Source: Gerris lacustris (Eukaryota; Arthropoda; Insecta; Hemiptera; Gerridae). Taken from it: a stretch of 64,000 bases of DNA. Of the stretch, positions 22,027 to 33,211 are shown piece after piece. Location of the stretch: the NCBI GenBank assembly GCA_951217055.1, contig OX578276.1, positions 140,082,013-140,146,012 on the forward strand, written 5' to 3'. The notes beneath the pieces were generated by a model. The model saw only the letters and a program-made list of their open reading frames with translations, had not been told where the DNA came from and made no database searches. Within the stretch, counting starts at the first letter, position 1, and each line of letters opens with the position of its first letter. Made by a program: the position numbers and the translations under genes.

Positions 22027-23115
22027 GTGTACCCTCTAATAATTTTAAGTTTAGTAGTGTCCGTTAACATTAGCGGGATCGTCCTAAACCATGTTCTAAA
22101 CACCACCAATATATTTCCGATAAAACTCCTAGTTAAATACATAGACGACTTGTTCCTTATTATAAAAAACACAGAAATAGAACCCCTACTCAATCACTTA
22201 AACAACTTCCATCCCAGGCTAAAATTCACTATAGAAAAAGAAATAAATAATACCCTTAACTACCTAGATATCACCATAATTAGAAACGTAAATGGCAAAT
22301 TATCAACAAAATGGTACGAAAAAGATTGCAAAAGCAACAGGTTCTTAAATTATAGATCCTATCATCCCAATCATCAAAAAACAAATGCCGTTAGCAACCT
22401 GATTAGGAAAGCTATATCTCTGACTGATCAATGCCATCTCAAATATATAAAAAATATAATATTTACAAAACTTAAAAACAATTTTTACCCCCTAAATTTA
22501 ATTAAAAGAATGTGGTATAAACACACCAATTTTAAACTCAGCAACAATAGTAATGATACTAACACAATAGATAGAGCGAAAACGAGACCCACCAAACATG
22601 TTAGTATGCCTTATATCAAAGGACTCTCGGACCAAGTACAAACCCTACTTAAAAAATTTGATTGCCCCGAAATAAGTTTAGGATATAAATCACTAAATAA
22701 AACAGAAAACTTTTTCCATAACTTAAAAGACCAAATTCCATTTGAAAACACCATTGGTACCGTTTATGAGATCCCCTGCGGAGATTGCCACAAAACATAT
22801 ATAGGAGAAAGTAATCAATTAATAAAAAACAGAATTGAACAACACAAGTACGACCAAAATAAAGGAAACTCCAATACTGCCCTGTCAAGCCACACCTTGG
22901 CCACTAAACATGAGTTCAGATTTGATGAAACTAAAATCATAGGGAGAGAGCAGAAAACTAACAGGAGGAAAATGATGGAAGCCCTCAACATAGCCATTAA
23001 ACTGGATACAACTGTTAATATAAAAACAGACTCCCGCTCCCTTAACAAGTATTATAGTGGAATATACTATGATGAGTCAAATCAAAATTCCCGCCCGATA
23101 GTACAGACCTTATGA
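22027..23115 (+). CDS. PLE protein, partial: RT motifs to GIY-YIG endonuclease
   Basis: 362 residues, open to the stop at 23113-23115. The start shown is only the first ATG of a 5'-truncated frame. Residues 11-25 (VSVNISGIVLNHVL) correspond to the RT helix before motif C, with the preceding palm lost. YIDD (38-41) is the catalytic motif C, and NTLNYLDITI (75-84) is the motif D/E region. KWYEK and FLNYRSYHPNHQK, then LIKRMW (158-163), fit the thumb. The GIY-YIG nuclease spans about 241-345: TVY 245-247, Cys pair 251/254, YIG 258-260, R269, H272, H289 and catalytic Glu 318. All nuclease signature positions are intact. The RT lacks motifs 1-B, so it cannot polymerise. PLEs use the nuclease to nick the target for primed reverse transcription in the nucleus. 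No host gene flanks it. Confidence 0.9.
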   Translation: MYPLIILSLVVSVNISGIVLNHVLNTTNIFPIKLLVKYIDDLFLIIKNTEIEPLLNHLNNFHPRLKFTIEKEINNTLNYLDITIIRNVNGKLSTKWYEKDCKSNRFLNYRSYHPNHQKTNAVSNLIRKAISLTDQCHLKYIKNIIFTKLKNNFYPLNLIKRMWYKHTNFKLSNNSNDTNTIDRAKTRPTKHVSMPYIKGLSDQVQTLLKKFDCPEISLGYKSLNKTENFFHNLKDQIPFENTIGTVYEIPCGDCHKTYIGESNQLIKNRIEQHKYDQNKGNSNTALSSHTLATKHEFRFDETKIIGREQKTNRRKMMEALNIAIKLDTTVNIKTDSRSLNKYYSGIYYDESNQNSRPIVQTL

Positions 23116-23667
23116 TTACCACTTGATATTCTTTGTCATTGGTACCTTTTTATCCACATACTTAATTTTATTAAATTACCAATTTTGTTTTTTACTAACA
23201 TGAAATTGAACTTAATTAATGAATTTTATAAAACTTATCCACAAACAATGACCCGTTTTAAATTATGTATATACCGGTCTGATAACAATTGTGATAAGGG
23301 AAGAATTGTTATCACTTCCAAAATTATGTTTTACTTAAGACTATCTGTGATCAAAAATTTTAATTTTTAAATTCTAGTTATTTGTTACTAAATCGTTATT
23401 ATCGTTTTTGTTATATGTCAGTTAGTGTTATTGTTACTAGTTTTTACCAGAACTCGCATGTATTAGATTGGAGATGTAATTATGAATTTCTTGACGACGG
23501 AACTCTTAAATAGTTCCTAATACAATTTATTTTAGTTTTGACTTCACTTATTACCTCGATTGTGCAATTATAAGGTAAATTAATGTTTTACTTAACTTAT
23601 CCTTCTGGTTACTGTTTATTGTTCTATATATTGTAGTTAAACTAATAAAAAATACGTAATTTTTAGG

Positions 23668-23697
23668 CTTGAAAATGGCCGGTCAGGCCGAAACGTT
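23668..23697 (+). ncRNA. Decayed hammerhead-like hairpin, PLE-2 3' part
   Basis: CTTGAAAATGGCC, loop GGTCA, GGCCGAAACGTT. The stem and GAAAC are present, but the CTGANGA box has two or more changes. This stem-GAAACG layout is commonly seen 3' of PLE ORFs. Confidence 0.45.
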
Positions 23698-23911
23698 GCC
23701 GCAAAAAATGAATGGAGTAAATTAATTTAATTTATTTCCCATGAACCCTAAAAGGATCCACTACTAAATTTAAAATTATGTTTACAAAATATATGCTTTA
23801 TAATAAAATTATGATTTTTATTTTTCGTTTTTACAGTAAGTATATATAAGTTTTTTATATTTTTATATAAAAGAAATGACATACCTTGTATGTTTGTGTT
23901 GTGATTTTATC

Positions 23912-24429
23912 ATTATTATTTAATTAAAAGCGTAAGGAACTTCGTTCCTATGGTCTCTCCTAACATCACACGTATTTATTTTTATTAAATAACTGCAGGT
24001 ACATAATTTAGTGTTTTGATGTGAATTTTCTTTTCATATTTGTTAAAAATATGAGTTGTTGCGACATGAGTTGAGATTACCAGAGGAGTACTCTAACCTG
24101 TTCACCGCTCCCAAGGTATAGTGCTTGCAAATCGTTTACCGTTTACCTCTTTGCTATTAGCCTCTTGCTATATAGAAATAAGATACTTATTAAAAAGGGT
24201 TCTCACATCGCAACTAAAATATTTATGAGAAATGCAAGGAATGCAATTATGAGTAATTGATTATATCAAAAGCAATTATTTCAATTTCAAGAGAAGTTTG
24301 GGGTACTTTTTTAAGGGGGGGATTGTGTACCATTTATTAAATCAAAGTAATTTGCTTGCAATTGTATATTTATTGGTTTACAACATCAAATTATTGAATG
24401 ATTGTAATGTAAAGGAGAAAGAAGAATAC
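23912..24429 (-). repeat. Family B 5' end, then AT-rich spacer
   Basis: AAAAGCGTAAGGAACTTCG and CACACGTATTTATTTTTATT (23925-23990) match 38160-38220, placing PLE-2 inside a family B copy. From about 24000 nothing is recognised. Confidence 0.6.
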
Positions 24430-24715
24430 AACTGTGAGTTATAGAGAACTGCGAGGGAGTGAAGGTTGGAAGATTGGGTAAGTAAAGGAAGATGCCCTGG
24501 CCGGGGGCCAGCAGCTAGCAGGCCTATCGTTAGCTTTATAAATGGCCTGAGGGGAGACCGTACCGATCCCTGTGAAAAGAGCTTCGGCCCCTGTAGCCTG
24601 TAGTCCGCCCCACCAGTCGATACATTAAATTAACTACTTAACTCTCAAGTAAAATAACTTCCTCAACCATTCACTTGAGTGCCAAATTCCCACTCTAAAT
24701 AACACTGCACAACGA
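24430..24715. other. R-to-Y island with GGCCGGGGGCC core
   Basis: Left AACTGCGAGGGAGTGAAGG, core TGGCCGGGGGCCAGCAG, right GTCCGCCCCACCAGTC and CCTCAACCATTCACTTG. The core GGCCGGGGGCCAG is repeated exactly in the island at 62385-62540. Confidence 0.55.
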
Positions 24716-26360
24716 TGTTTGTACAATAAATGAATTTACTTTACAACCATCTTAATGATACAGAAAATCTTTTAAATGGATTTTTATTTTAAAAATAAAT
24801 AAAAAAAATGAAAGAAGGTGAAAGTTTGAGTCTACAATAAATATCCTCTTGAAAAAAGATCAATTTTTAAACAAAGAAAAATATTTTAAATGGATTTTCA
24901 CGGGCTGTTAAACTCGACTAATAGCCAAGCAGTCATTTAACATTTCTGACGAAATAAAAATATGTTAATACTGATGATGATGAGATAGAATTAATTTATT
25001 GACCAGCTGTTGGTAAAATTAAATTAAATTAATTGTTAATTCGATTCAAGTGTAACCAAATCCATTTAATTAATAACACCAGTTCCACGCATTAATACAA
25101 TTACATTTAATGTAATTATTGAATCACTGATAGCATAATTAGACCGGTGACTGTGAGTGTTAATTTAATTGAAATATTATTTGAGACATCCTTAAAATTT
25201 CGCATTATATGGTAATTTTTACTAAACACCGTTCTTTTGTACAAGTATATAAAAGCTTTGGAAATTTATAAATGTTTTGTAAAACCTGATAACAATCATG
25301 TACACTGGATGCTCTATCTTTTATTGGATTATTCTTTATGGGATTGGCTGATTCAAAAGTATTTTAATAAGGGGGGGGGGTATAATTTAAATATTATTAC
25401 CAAGAAATAAAATTGATTTTCCTGAGAAAGAAAAAAAGGAGGAATTTATTAAACAAGAGAATAACATTTATTTTGTATAAATTATAAAAAATAATAGAAA
25501 TTGGTTTAAAACTGACCTATAAGGCATATCTATAACCATTTTGTTTGTACGAGTATAACAGGTAATTTTGTACATAATATAGTATTTCAGTCATTATCTG
25601 AGAAATATAGTATCCCTTTACAATAAAATTTTACTGCTGCAATGTTCTTTCAGGCTATTAAAATGTCATCATCAGTGTCAAAGAGGTGGCTGTATAAAGA
25701 CTCGATTAGTTTAATTTAAGTGGGTAATACGGGTGCAGAAGAAAAGGTATACGGCTGTACCATTTAGGCACAGGTGTTATCCCATTAATAAGCTGAAAGC
25801 TTTTCTCGACGAACTTTCAGGATTTATTTAATATCTCTTAATCTTTCCAAATTCTTTTCCTATTTCTACTCTAACCTCTAAAGTTAAGGTACTTTATTAG
25901 TGTGAAATACAAAAATATTTTGACTTCAATATATTGATATTACAAAATTACAAATAATTACAAACCCTGGAGCTGTCTGGTTAATTAAATTGGATTACAA
26001 ATTATAATATTAAGTTTAAAATGCTTGGAAAAAACTAAAGATTTGCATATGAATGTGTCTGTATGGAATTTATTACTAAACTCCGTTATTTTGTATACGT
26101 GGTTGGGCCATAAATATGTGTAACAGTTAAATTAAACGTGTAACTCAATTTTTCCGCTTTCAAACAAGTACTCCAAAAAATTTTCCTCCTATTGTAAAAA
26201 CTTGCAATATCATCATATTTTCAATCCTGGAAGCAACCCTAAAAATCCTCCACTGTGAGGCTCTTTCACTGTCTCATGTTCTAATGGCCTCTACGGCATT
26301 TAATGGACGTTGAGGCCGTTAAGACTTCAAGGACAAGGTAGAGCTGAAGAGCCTAAAGCT
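24716..26360. other. AT-rich spacer
   Basis: No gene. Contains a G10 run at 25371-25380. Confidence 0.5.
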
Positions 26361-26363
26361 TTA

Positions 26364-26543
26364 TTTTCCTAGACGCGACTCCAGCTATAGACGCTCAAGC
26401 GATAGTCGCCCAGCGACTGTCGCTGTGGACTCCTCTTTTGAGTTTGCATGTTACTGTTTTCCTAGCTGAGGGACTCTTAACATACAAACTCTTGTAATTT
26501 CGTGCCTCTATAGCGTCTATCGCTGGAGTCGCGTCTAGGAAAA
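26364..26543. mobile_element. MITE, ~172 bp, TIR CCTAGACGCGACTCCAGC
   Basis: The left end TTTTCCTAGACGCGACTCC and the right end GGAGTCGCGTCTAGGAAAA are inverse. The terminal match runs about 28 bp, to AGACGCT/AGCGTCT. An inner inverted pair, GAGTTTGCATGTT/AACATACAAACTC, flanks the loop. Superfamily unknown. Confidence 0.8.
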
Positions 26544-26949
26544 AAGTACCTTAACTGGAGTATTTTTCAGGGATGGTTCCAGCAGTGAAAACTGAGAAGG
26601 CGATTGTAATTCGGATAAAGAGTTCTTTTAAGGAAGAAACATTTAGTTACACGATTAATTGTCAAAGGAAATTGATAATTTTGAGACAAAGTTGTATTCA
26701 TGAGTTCTAGTCACGAATCGCTCATATTTCAACATTCTAAAAAAATTCTGTTTTGTGTGAGTCTCTTTTGAAAGAAGTAATTTGGTTTTTATTCGAATGG
26801 AAAAACTACAGGATATTTCTGCGTTGATTCTTCTTTAATCATTGTTTGATCTTTAACTAAACTATAATAAGACAAATCAACAACCAATTAACGGCAGCTT
26901 GATAGGTTAAAAAAGCTAATTCTATTTAATGTAATAAATCGCGCTTTCG

Positions 26950-27440
26950 ACACTTAAAAATCAAAGAAATGAAAGAAGTACCGAGGTGAAGGAGTCTGGG
27001 GGACATTTTTAAGGTTTTTTGTTGTTTTCTTTTCGCAGTGCCATATTACTTATTGAATATGCGAGACAGGTCGAGCTGGAAGAAGAAGGCGAGGTAAACA
27101 GGTCGAGGGTAATGACTGGGTAAAAGGATCGGCTCCTACCTGGTGGTGTGTATACACAACCGGCCTGCATATGGGTTGAACACTTGAAACCAGTAGCCCG
27201 GCTTAGCTTGGAGTCCATCTGTCTAATTAAAGGCTAGGATATCCTGAAACATACTACACCGCCACCCAGGACTCTTTGCGTGCACCACCACAAACCCAGA
27301 CCTTATGGTCTACCCTCAACTTCATACAGGACTTAACTAATTAGCATCTTGGAACTTTCATACAATACTCTCAACTTTCCTAAACCCCAACCATCTTATC
27401 TGTTAAACAACTTCTCTTGTGGTATTTATCTCTTTTTGTT
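26950..27440. other. R-to-Y island, the longest
   Basis: Left GAAGTACCGAGGTGAAGG and TGGAAGAAGAAGGCGAGG, centre GATCGGCTCCTACCTGG, right CACCGCCACCCAGGAC and CACCACCACAAACCC. A minus-strand open frame (27009-27218) has no recognisable domain and is not called. Confidence 0.55.
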
Positions 27441-28014
27441 AACCCATCTGTCATAATAAAGCATAATAGAACAATTTTAACTGGAATATAATCAATATTA
27501 TACTCCTTCTAAGAAGTGACACAGCTTCTCAAGTACAATATTCAATTTGCACCTATTATTAGTCCTAATTAACAGCAAACCACTTATGAAAGGATTACGT
27601 AGTTACTAGGAAAACATTTGTGTTGCCTAAATCAAAACATACTGCCATGAAGGACGTATTTGTTGCATATATATAATAATAATAATAATAATAACGCTAT
27701 TCGCAAACCTGTTGGCTGCTTTTAGGGTTTCGTTGGTAAAACCAAAAAAAGGAATTCTAATAGTTTCGTTCCTGCGTCTGTCTGTCTGTCACTCTGTACG
27801 GTTCCAATGACTTTTAAATCAAAAGACACATAAAACATGAAATTTGCCTTAAAGATCGTTTTGACGTGCACACAGGAAAAATATAGCGAACTTTCAAATC
27901 CCAAATGGCGAATAATTAATTTTCAATCATTTTTGGGTGAATCATAGTCCCGCAATTTTTTTTTAAATTTTGTGTGGGGTATCAAATGATAGGTATGGAA
28001 GAGTATATTAAAGC

Positions 28015-28187
28015 CCCCGCACACGATCAATATTAATGTCAATAATATTATTGAAAATACTATTGTCAATATATTCAATAACAAATTTTCATCAATACTG
28101 TTTTTTTTATATTGATACCAACTCCGCACACGGTCAATAGTATTGACAATACTTTTTATTTTGACAATACTATTGACCGTGTGCGGG
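28015..28187. mobile_element. MITE, ~173 bp, TIR CCCGCACACGRTCAATA
   Basis: CCCGCACACGATCAATATTA at 28017 and TATTGACCGTGTGCGGG at 28171-28187. The right half is itself a ~64-bp palindrome (CCGCACACGGTCAATAGTAT and its inverse), suggesting a tandem or partial terminal duplication. Confidence 0.75.
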
Positions 28188-28310
28188 CCGCTTTTTACAA
28201 ATATATAATATAACACTTGTGTGAATATAACAGAAAGGTATTGAAGAGTAGATTACAAAAATATATATATCATTTGTGGAAAGGGTTTAATTTTTCCTGC
28301 CTACTCCCCT

Positions 28311-28327
28311 CCCCCCCCCCCCCCCCC
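28311..28327. repeat. C17 homopolymer
   Basis: Seventeen consecutive C after CTCCCCT. One of several long C tracts in otherwise AT-rich DNA. Confidence 0.95.
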
Positions 28328-28377
28328 TTTTACTAACCAAATGCATGCTCACATATACCAACGAAACCCTTTTTACG

Positions 28378-30290
28378 TGAGACTTCACGCACAACCAACT
28401 TATTTATCTTAGCAAGTGTTACATTATCATAAATACAACGTTAGCAAGTGGTGTATAAAAAGTGTAACCGACCAGGCATTGGCAGAGTCGTGTTGTACCT
28501 AGTCCCATTCGAAACTATGTTTGAGGTATTGGTTATTTTTGCGTAAACCAGAATTCAATATCATACATTACTAACTATTGAAATGGTATATGTTCCAGTT
28601 GTATGTTTTTAAATTTGTAAAGTAAACAGGTGTTTTATTCTAATTCTTTCTCATTCTTCGTAAGTATATAATAAGGGTGTGTAATAATTATTTCACTAAT
28701 ATTAGCATTTGTGGTATGAACCATCGTAATAAAGTATAATTAATCGAAAAGAATGTTCAGTAGATGAAAGCGTTCGTTTGAGTTTTGTAAAAAAGCCCTA
28801 CGCTTTACTTTTAGTGACACCCATACCTACACTGTGATCGCTCATGGTACTGTGATGTTTAAGAGTAATTATTTTCTCCTTTTTAGTGCATCCTTTGTAA
28901 AAGCATGTTTTTATTTATTTAAATATAATATTATTTTATACTTTATAGTCTTAGCCTTACTTTTTAGCCATGTTTGTTTAATTCTGTAAACAAAATGGTT
29001 CCCGGCGCAGATAGTTACTCTTTCTTGGGCTATAAAAGTAATAAAATTGTGTGATGGTTCGTTGATGAATGATGAATCATGATGACAAGGAAGAGTAATT
29101 ATGGCGATGACTTGATGTTTTAATTTTGGTCATTTGCGAAACGCAATCTGACAATACAAAAGTTATTTTTTAAACTGGTGGTGTACAAATTATTCTTTTA
29201 ATATATATATTTTTTTTTTTTGTTAAATATACCGTGTAATAATATCAGCAGTTTAGTTGTTATTTTTATTTAATTCCTGAATGAGTTATATAAGTTTTGT
29301 TCCAACCAAGCAGTTGTACTGTCCGCGGGATTGTCAAGGGCATGTGCAATGGATAAAATCCGTTCCAACCTGACTTGTGGCAGTGTTTCTTACCATCCTC
29401 CAAACTGTTACAACCCGGACAGGGATCGTTTGCGAACCGTTTACTGTACGATCTAAACGATCCTCTGGAAATGCCAATCACTGGATTGTATGATATGAAG
29501 AGTTATGTCAATCGTCATACTGTCAATATATGTTAGGTTTCCTTGAATGTTTGTAATACGGTGATTATTATAGTCCTAAACCCGTTCCAAACTGACATGA
29601 TTTTATTAAAGTACAATGTTTGCGAATGCGTATAAAATTTGTTCTAAACGATTCCTGAATGATCCGGCCTTATAGGTAATCTGGCCGTAGGTAATAATAT
29701 AATACGATAATTTAATATGATAACTTGTTCTGATCAGTAGTAAAGAATAGAAGTGTAAATAAACAATCATAATTATAATAAGGGTAATAAGCTTTAAAAG
29801 AATGTGTGTGTAAATTAAATGCAAATAATTTATATTTACTTATACAATGTGGTGAAGGTTTTAAAATATATAATTGATATATTTATACATAAGCATTAAG
29901 CAACTATGTGTGCAAATGGCTGATAGGTTTATTATTGTAAACAAACTAAATACTGAATTAAATAAACTGCAGATGTGCAAAATTACCTTATACAATTAGT
30001 ACGCAGGTGTAACCATTATTTTCTTTTAACAGTACCATTATTAGGATGTGTCAAAACATTAAAAAATGTTACCTGCTTACGAAGTGACATTGAATAATAC
30101 GATCAATAAAAAATAATGCTCTAATGAACATCATTAACACCATCCGGTATTAAGTTGTTTTCCACATTTTATGCTAATCAAAAAATTGAAAATTGAAATG
30201 ATAAAAACTATCTTTCAATGTCATTCCAACCATGCCTTGGGTAAAGGTATTTAGCATTTCCAATAATATATATTTTTTTTTTTTTCTTAA
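28378..30290. other. AT-rich spacer
   Basis: No gene recognised. A mildly GC-richer patch at 29300-29470 has short open frames without motifs. Confidence 0.5.
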
Positions 30291-30291
30291 C

Positions 30292-30435
30292 CGGGTTTAC
30301 AAGATCCACGTATACTTGGAAGTCAGTTTGGACTCTACTTTGACGCTACGTGGATCGTGTAAACAGTGTATCAAAGTCAACTTGTACATCCAAGTCGAGT
30401 TGGATGGCTTCCATCAAAGTATACCACAAAAACGT
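30292..30435. mobile_element. MITE related to 47640-47760
   Basis: GTTTACAAGATCCACGTA and TACGTGGATCGTGTAAAC form inverted arms at 30296-30365. The following AACTTGTACATCCAAGTC and GAGTTGGATGG match 47720-47750. Short frames here are repeat DNA. Confidence 0.65.
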
Positions 30436-30975
30436 GGTATATAACAAGTTCTTTTTATCTTGAAATTATTTCTACTGAACATGACCAAATTTCAATTGAA
30501 GGGCGAAGTCATAGACATTTTTATAATGCAGTCCACGATCCATCCGACCTTTGGAACTAAAACATATTATGAGATATAAGTACAAGTTTGATCAGTTTAT
30601 ATTATAATTAGTAACAAAAATGTTAAACAATTAGTTTCAATAAAGATTATTTTTTATCTAATATAGAATAAATAATAATCCATTAAATGATTTTAAAATA
30701 TCCCATCAGAAGAACATATAGATAAATAAAAATAAATAATTTAATTGATAAAATTGAAAGTATTAATTCAATTTGAAAAGTTTATCCTCGAACTGTATAA
30801 ATGTATAGAATTTAAAATCATAATGTCGTCGAGTACTGTATGAATAATTTATTAGTTTTTAAGTGAAATATAAAAAAGGATGGAATTTGGCGAGAGAAAT
30901 ATCTTCCAGCTACAAACCTATTTGAGAAAATACCGTAATGTTGAATCTAAATGAAAAGGTCCATTAAATGTAGTA
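30436..30975. other. AT-rich spacer
   Basis: Nothing recognised. Confidence 0.5.
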
Positions 30976-30979
30976 TAAT

Positions 30980-31150
30980 ATTTGATATGGGTAGGGGTGG
31001 AGAGGTTATGAAGAGTCAAACCTAGCAGAATGATTCCAAATGACAGAGAGAGAGGGCGCCTGTCCCTCGTAGGGCGCCTACCAGGAGGGAAAGGGCGCCT
31101 ACCACGTCCCTTCTTTGCAATTCAAATTTACTGTTTCACCATCTTCCGAC
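30980..31150. other. R-to-Y island with GGGCGCCT triplets
   Basis: Left GGGTAGGGGTGGAGAGG and GAGAGAGAGGGCGCC. GGCGCCT occurs three times (31057, 31074, 31092). Right CCACGTCCCTTCTTTGC and CACCATCTTCCG. Confidence 0.55.
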
Positions 31151-31423
31151 TTTGTTTCACTTCACTACATTCATAAGATTCTTTGTTTTTCCTCATATTT
31201 ATATTATTTTTTTGGTTAATAATTCTTTCTTTAGTACAAATATTTCTATGTGAATATTAAATATTTTATTTTACTTTACAGCTTTTTTTATTTTTGAATT
31301 TATTATCTAGTGCATTTATTTTTGTTGTTGTAATAGTACAAAAACCATTTACATTTTAACCTCTCGCGAAGTGTAACGAAAAGCTCGAAGCTTCTTCGGG
31401 GCGTTTTTCACAGTAGTCTAGTT

Positions 31424-32278
31424 CAGGGGTGCCCAACCTACGGCCCCCCTCGAGACTCGGCCCGCGAGCCGATTTTATGTGGCCCGCCATGTTGCCATAA
31501 AAACGAAGAATTTACAAGCATTCAGAGAATCTAAAATATATAAATTTCCTAATGCCGAACAGCCCAGCTGATTTTGCCCAGCAACATTGGAGAATGGGGA
31601 AAACAGATATCTGTTGCCATTCTACAGCGCCTTGCCCAATGAAGATTTCAAAAACTTAAAAATGTTTCTCAGTGTTGGGCTCGACCTATGTTTGCGAACA
31701 AACATTTTCAAAAATGTATTACATTAAATCAAAATTCCGGTCTTCCCTCACAGATGAACACTTAAAATCATTATTAATGATTGGTACAACCATGTTTGAG
31801 CCTAAATGGAAAGATATTTTAAGTACAAGTGCAAAGCAGTTTCAACCATCTCACTGAAGCTAAGTTACATACAAACTTGATATTTTGATTAATAACTTTG
31901 TAAAATGAAAGACTAAATTTTTTGTAATTCATACTATTATTGCTGTATTTTTATACTTGTGTGGTTAATTACAATCATTTTAATATAATTTTAAAGAGCT
32001 GTGGTCCCGAAGAATTTACAAGCATTCAGAGAATCTTTTTAATATATATTTGAGTGTTTTATTTTCTGCAAAGTAAAACTAGGCTAGTAACAGAAAAAAA
32101 CTTTATTAACATGGTGTTTCAGCTAAAACCAAAACGGAAAATTGACCTTCTAGGAAGCATAAAAACGTGTTTTATGAGGGTAAGGTCCCCCCCCCCCGGT
32201 ACACCACCGGCCCCCGGCTAGCCTTCCCTTTGAATGTTGACAATGTGGCCCTTGATTAAAAAAGGTTGGGCACCCCTG
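31424..32278 (+). mobile_element. hAT element, 855 bp, with perfect 8-bp target duplication
   Basis: GTCTAGTT at 31416-31423 and 32279-32286 flanks terminal repeats CAGGGGTGCCCAACCT...AGGTTGGGCACCCCTG. Inside is a transposase dimerisation-domain remnant; the catalytic part is lost. A second GAATTTACAAGCATTCAGAG segment (31507 and 32008) is duplicated internally, marking a deletion or duplication. It is non-autonomous. Confidence 0.9.
31660..31857 (+). pseudogene. hAT transposase C-terminal (dimerisation) fragment
   Basis: The frame reads LGSTYVCEQTFSKM, then SKFRSSLTDEHLKSLL, the hallmark C-terminal dimerisation segment of hAT transposases of the GTF2IRD2/ZBED-like group. It ends at a TGA at 31855-31857. 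A stop at 31657-31659 closes the frame upstream, although sequence before it (GNFCCHSTAP-type region) looks like frameshifted transposase. The RNase H-like catalytic core is missing. Confidence 0.8.
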
Positions 32279-32286
32279 GTCTAGTT

Positions 32287-32725
32287 CATAACATGATGTG
32301 GTTGTTGAAGACTAGGTACATCTTATCTTCCATGGGGGCACAGAGAATACTATACCTGTAAATACCACAGCAATTAAGGCAGCTGTTGTTATACTATATA
32401 TTTGCTTGTAATTTCCTTATAACCTTGAAGTATTCACCTGTTTCTTAATGTTAGTAAAAATATCATTAAAAATTACAAACTTAATAACTCATAGTGTTTT
32501 TTGAAATTATGCAAGGATAAATGTTAAATTTTAGGTAAGGCAAATTTGTTCATAGAAAATTATCTATAATGAATACACATATTTTTAAGTACAAAAGCAA
32601 AAAAAAGAAAAAAAAAAAAAAAAAAAATGTTTTGTATATGATTTGTTTTGCAAAAATATGTTTTCATGTTGTATGTTTTAGTAATAAAGTGAATTTGATT
32701 GAAGTTCCTAAAGATGCCCATGAAA
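32287..32725. other. AT-rich spacer with poly-A
   Basis: Contains a long A-rich run near 32600-32627. No gene. Confidence 0.5.
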
Positions 32726-33211
32726 TAAAATAAGAATATCTATTTTCTTTTTAGTTGATCCCTTAAATTTCGTATATTCTTTTAAGTGGGTCATTAGGGA
32801 TGAAGAAAAGATCATTATTTTCATTTAATTCATAAATAAGCTATATTTTTATTGTACATTGATATATAAGTTGCTTCTAAAAATTCTCTTTTCCTTGTAA
32901 CTCTTTCATTGTCTAAAATGTTTGTATCGTCAAAAGTTATTTTATGATTTTCTACTCTTGAGTGAATAGCTAAAGGAGTCTTATCATCATATTTTTCTAC
33001 ATTATATTTATGTTGTGTTAATCTATTCTCTAGTATTTGTTTGCTAGACTTATCACAAATGTGACATGGTATTTTGTATGCAATATCTATTTGTTTATTT
33101 TTTGGTATTTTATCTTTTAGTTTTGAATGGTAAGTTTGACCTATTTTATTAACTGGCTTTAATCTTCATCCCTAATGACCTACTTATAAGAATATTATAA
33201 AATAAGAATAT
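32726..33211 (-). mobile_element. PLE-4: 458-bp endonuclease-only PLE derivative
   Basis: A 14-bp direct repeat TAAAATAAGAATAT at 32726-32739 and 33198-33211 bounds the element. Within it, inverted ~30-bp repeats (TTAAGTGGGTCATTAGGGAT near 32781 and ATCCCTAATGACCTACTTAT near 33168) flank only a GIY-YIG remnant on the minus strand. No RT sequence remains. Confidence 0.8.
32851..33124 (-). pseudogene. GIY-YIG endonuclease fragment lacking the YIG segment
   Basis: The minus strand reads IAYKIPCHICDKS, then SKQILENRLTQHKYN, YDDKTPLAIHSRVENH and ERVTRKREFLEATYIS, ending at a TGA. The Cys pair, the Arg (ENRL), the His residues and the catalytic Glu (FLEA) are present. The residues that should hold Tyr-Ile-Gly between the second Cys and SKQ are deleted. 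It is therefore expected to be inactive. The frame is otherwise open. Confidence 0.8.

Larger units (their letters stand above)
21799..23911 (+). mobile_element. PLE-2: Penelope-like element with 12-bp target duplication
   Basis: TGTGATTTTATC occurs at 21799-21810 and 23900-23911, bounding 21811-23899. The related family B copy at 38130-38165 has this site once, uninterrupted (GTGTGATTTTATAATTTAT), so it shows the pre-insertion state. The element holds a terminal-repeat-like leader with an inverted GCCCC...GGGGC hairpin, a 362-codon ORF, a 3' part with a GGCC...GGCCGAAAC hairpin, and an AT-rich tail. The RT N-terminal half is missing. Confidence 0.9.
27718..28377 (+). repeat. Repeat with inverted ends GGGTTTCGTTGG, interrupted by a MITE
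   Basis: TAGGGTTTCGTTGGTAAAAC at 27722 and TACCAACGAAACCCTTTTT at 28357 are inverse. Inside is a CTGTCTGTCTGTCACTCTG tract, a common feature of dispersed arthropod repeats. The MITE 28015-28187 lies within. Confidence 0.6.
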
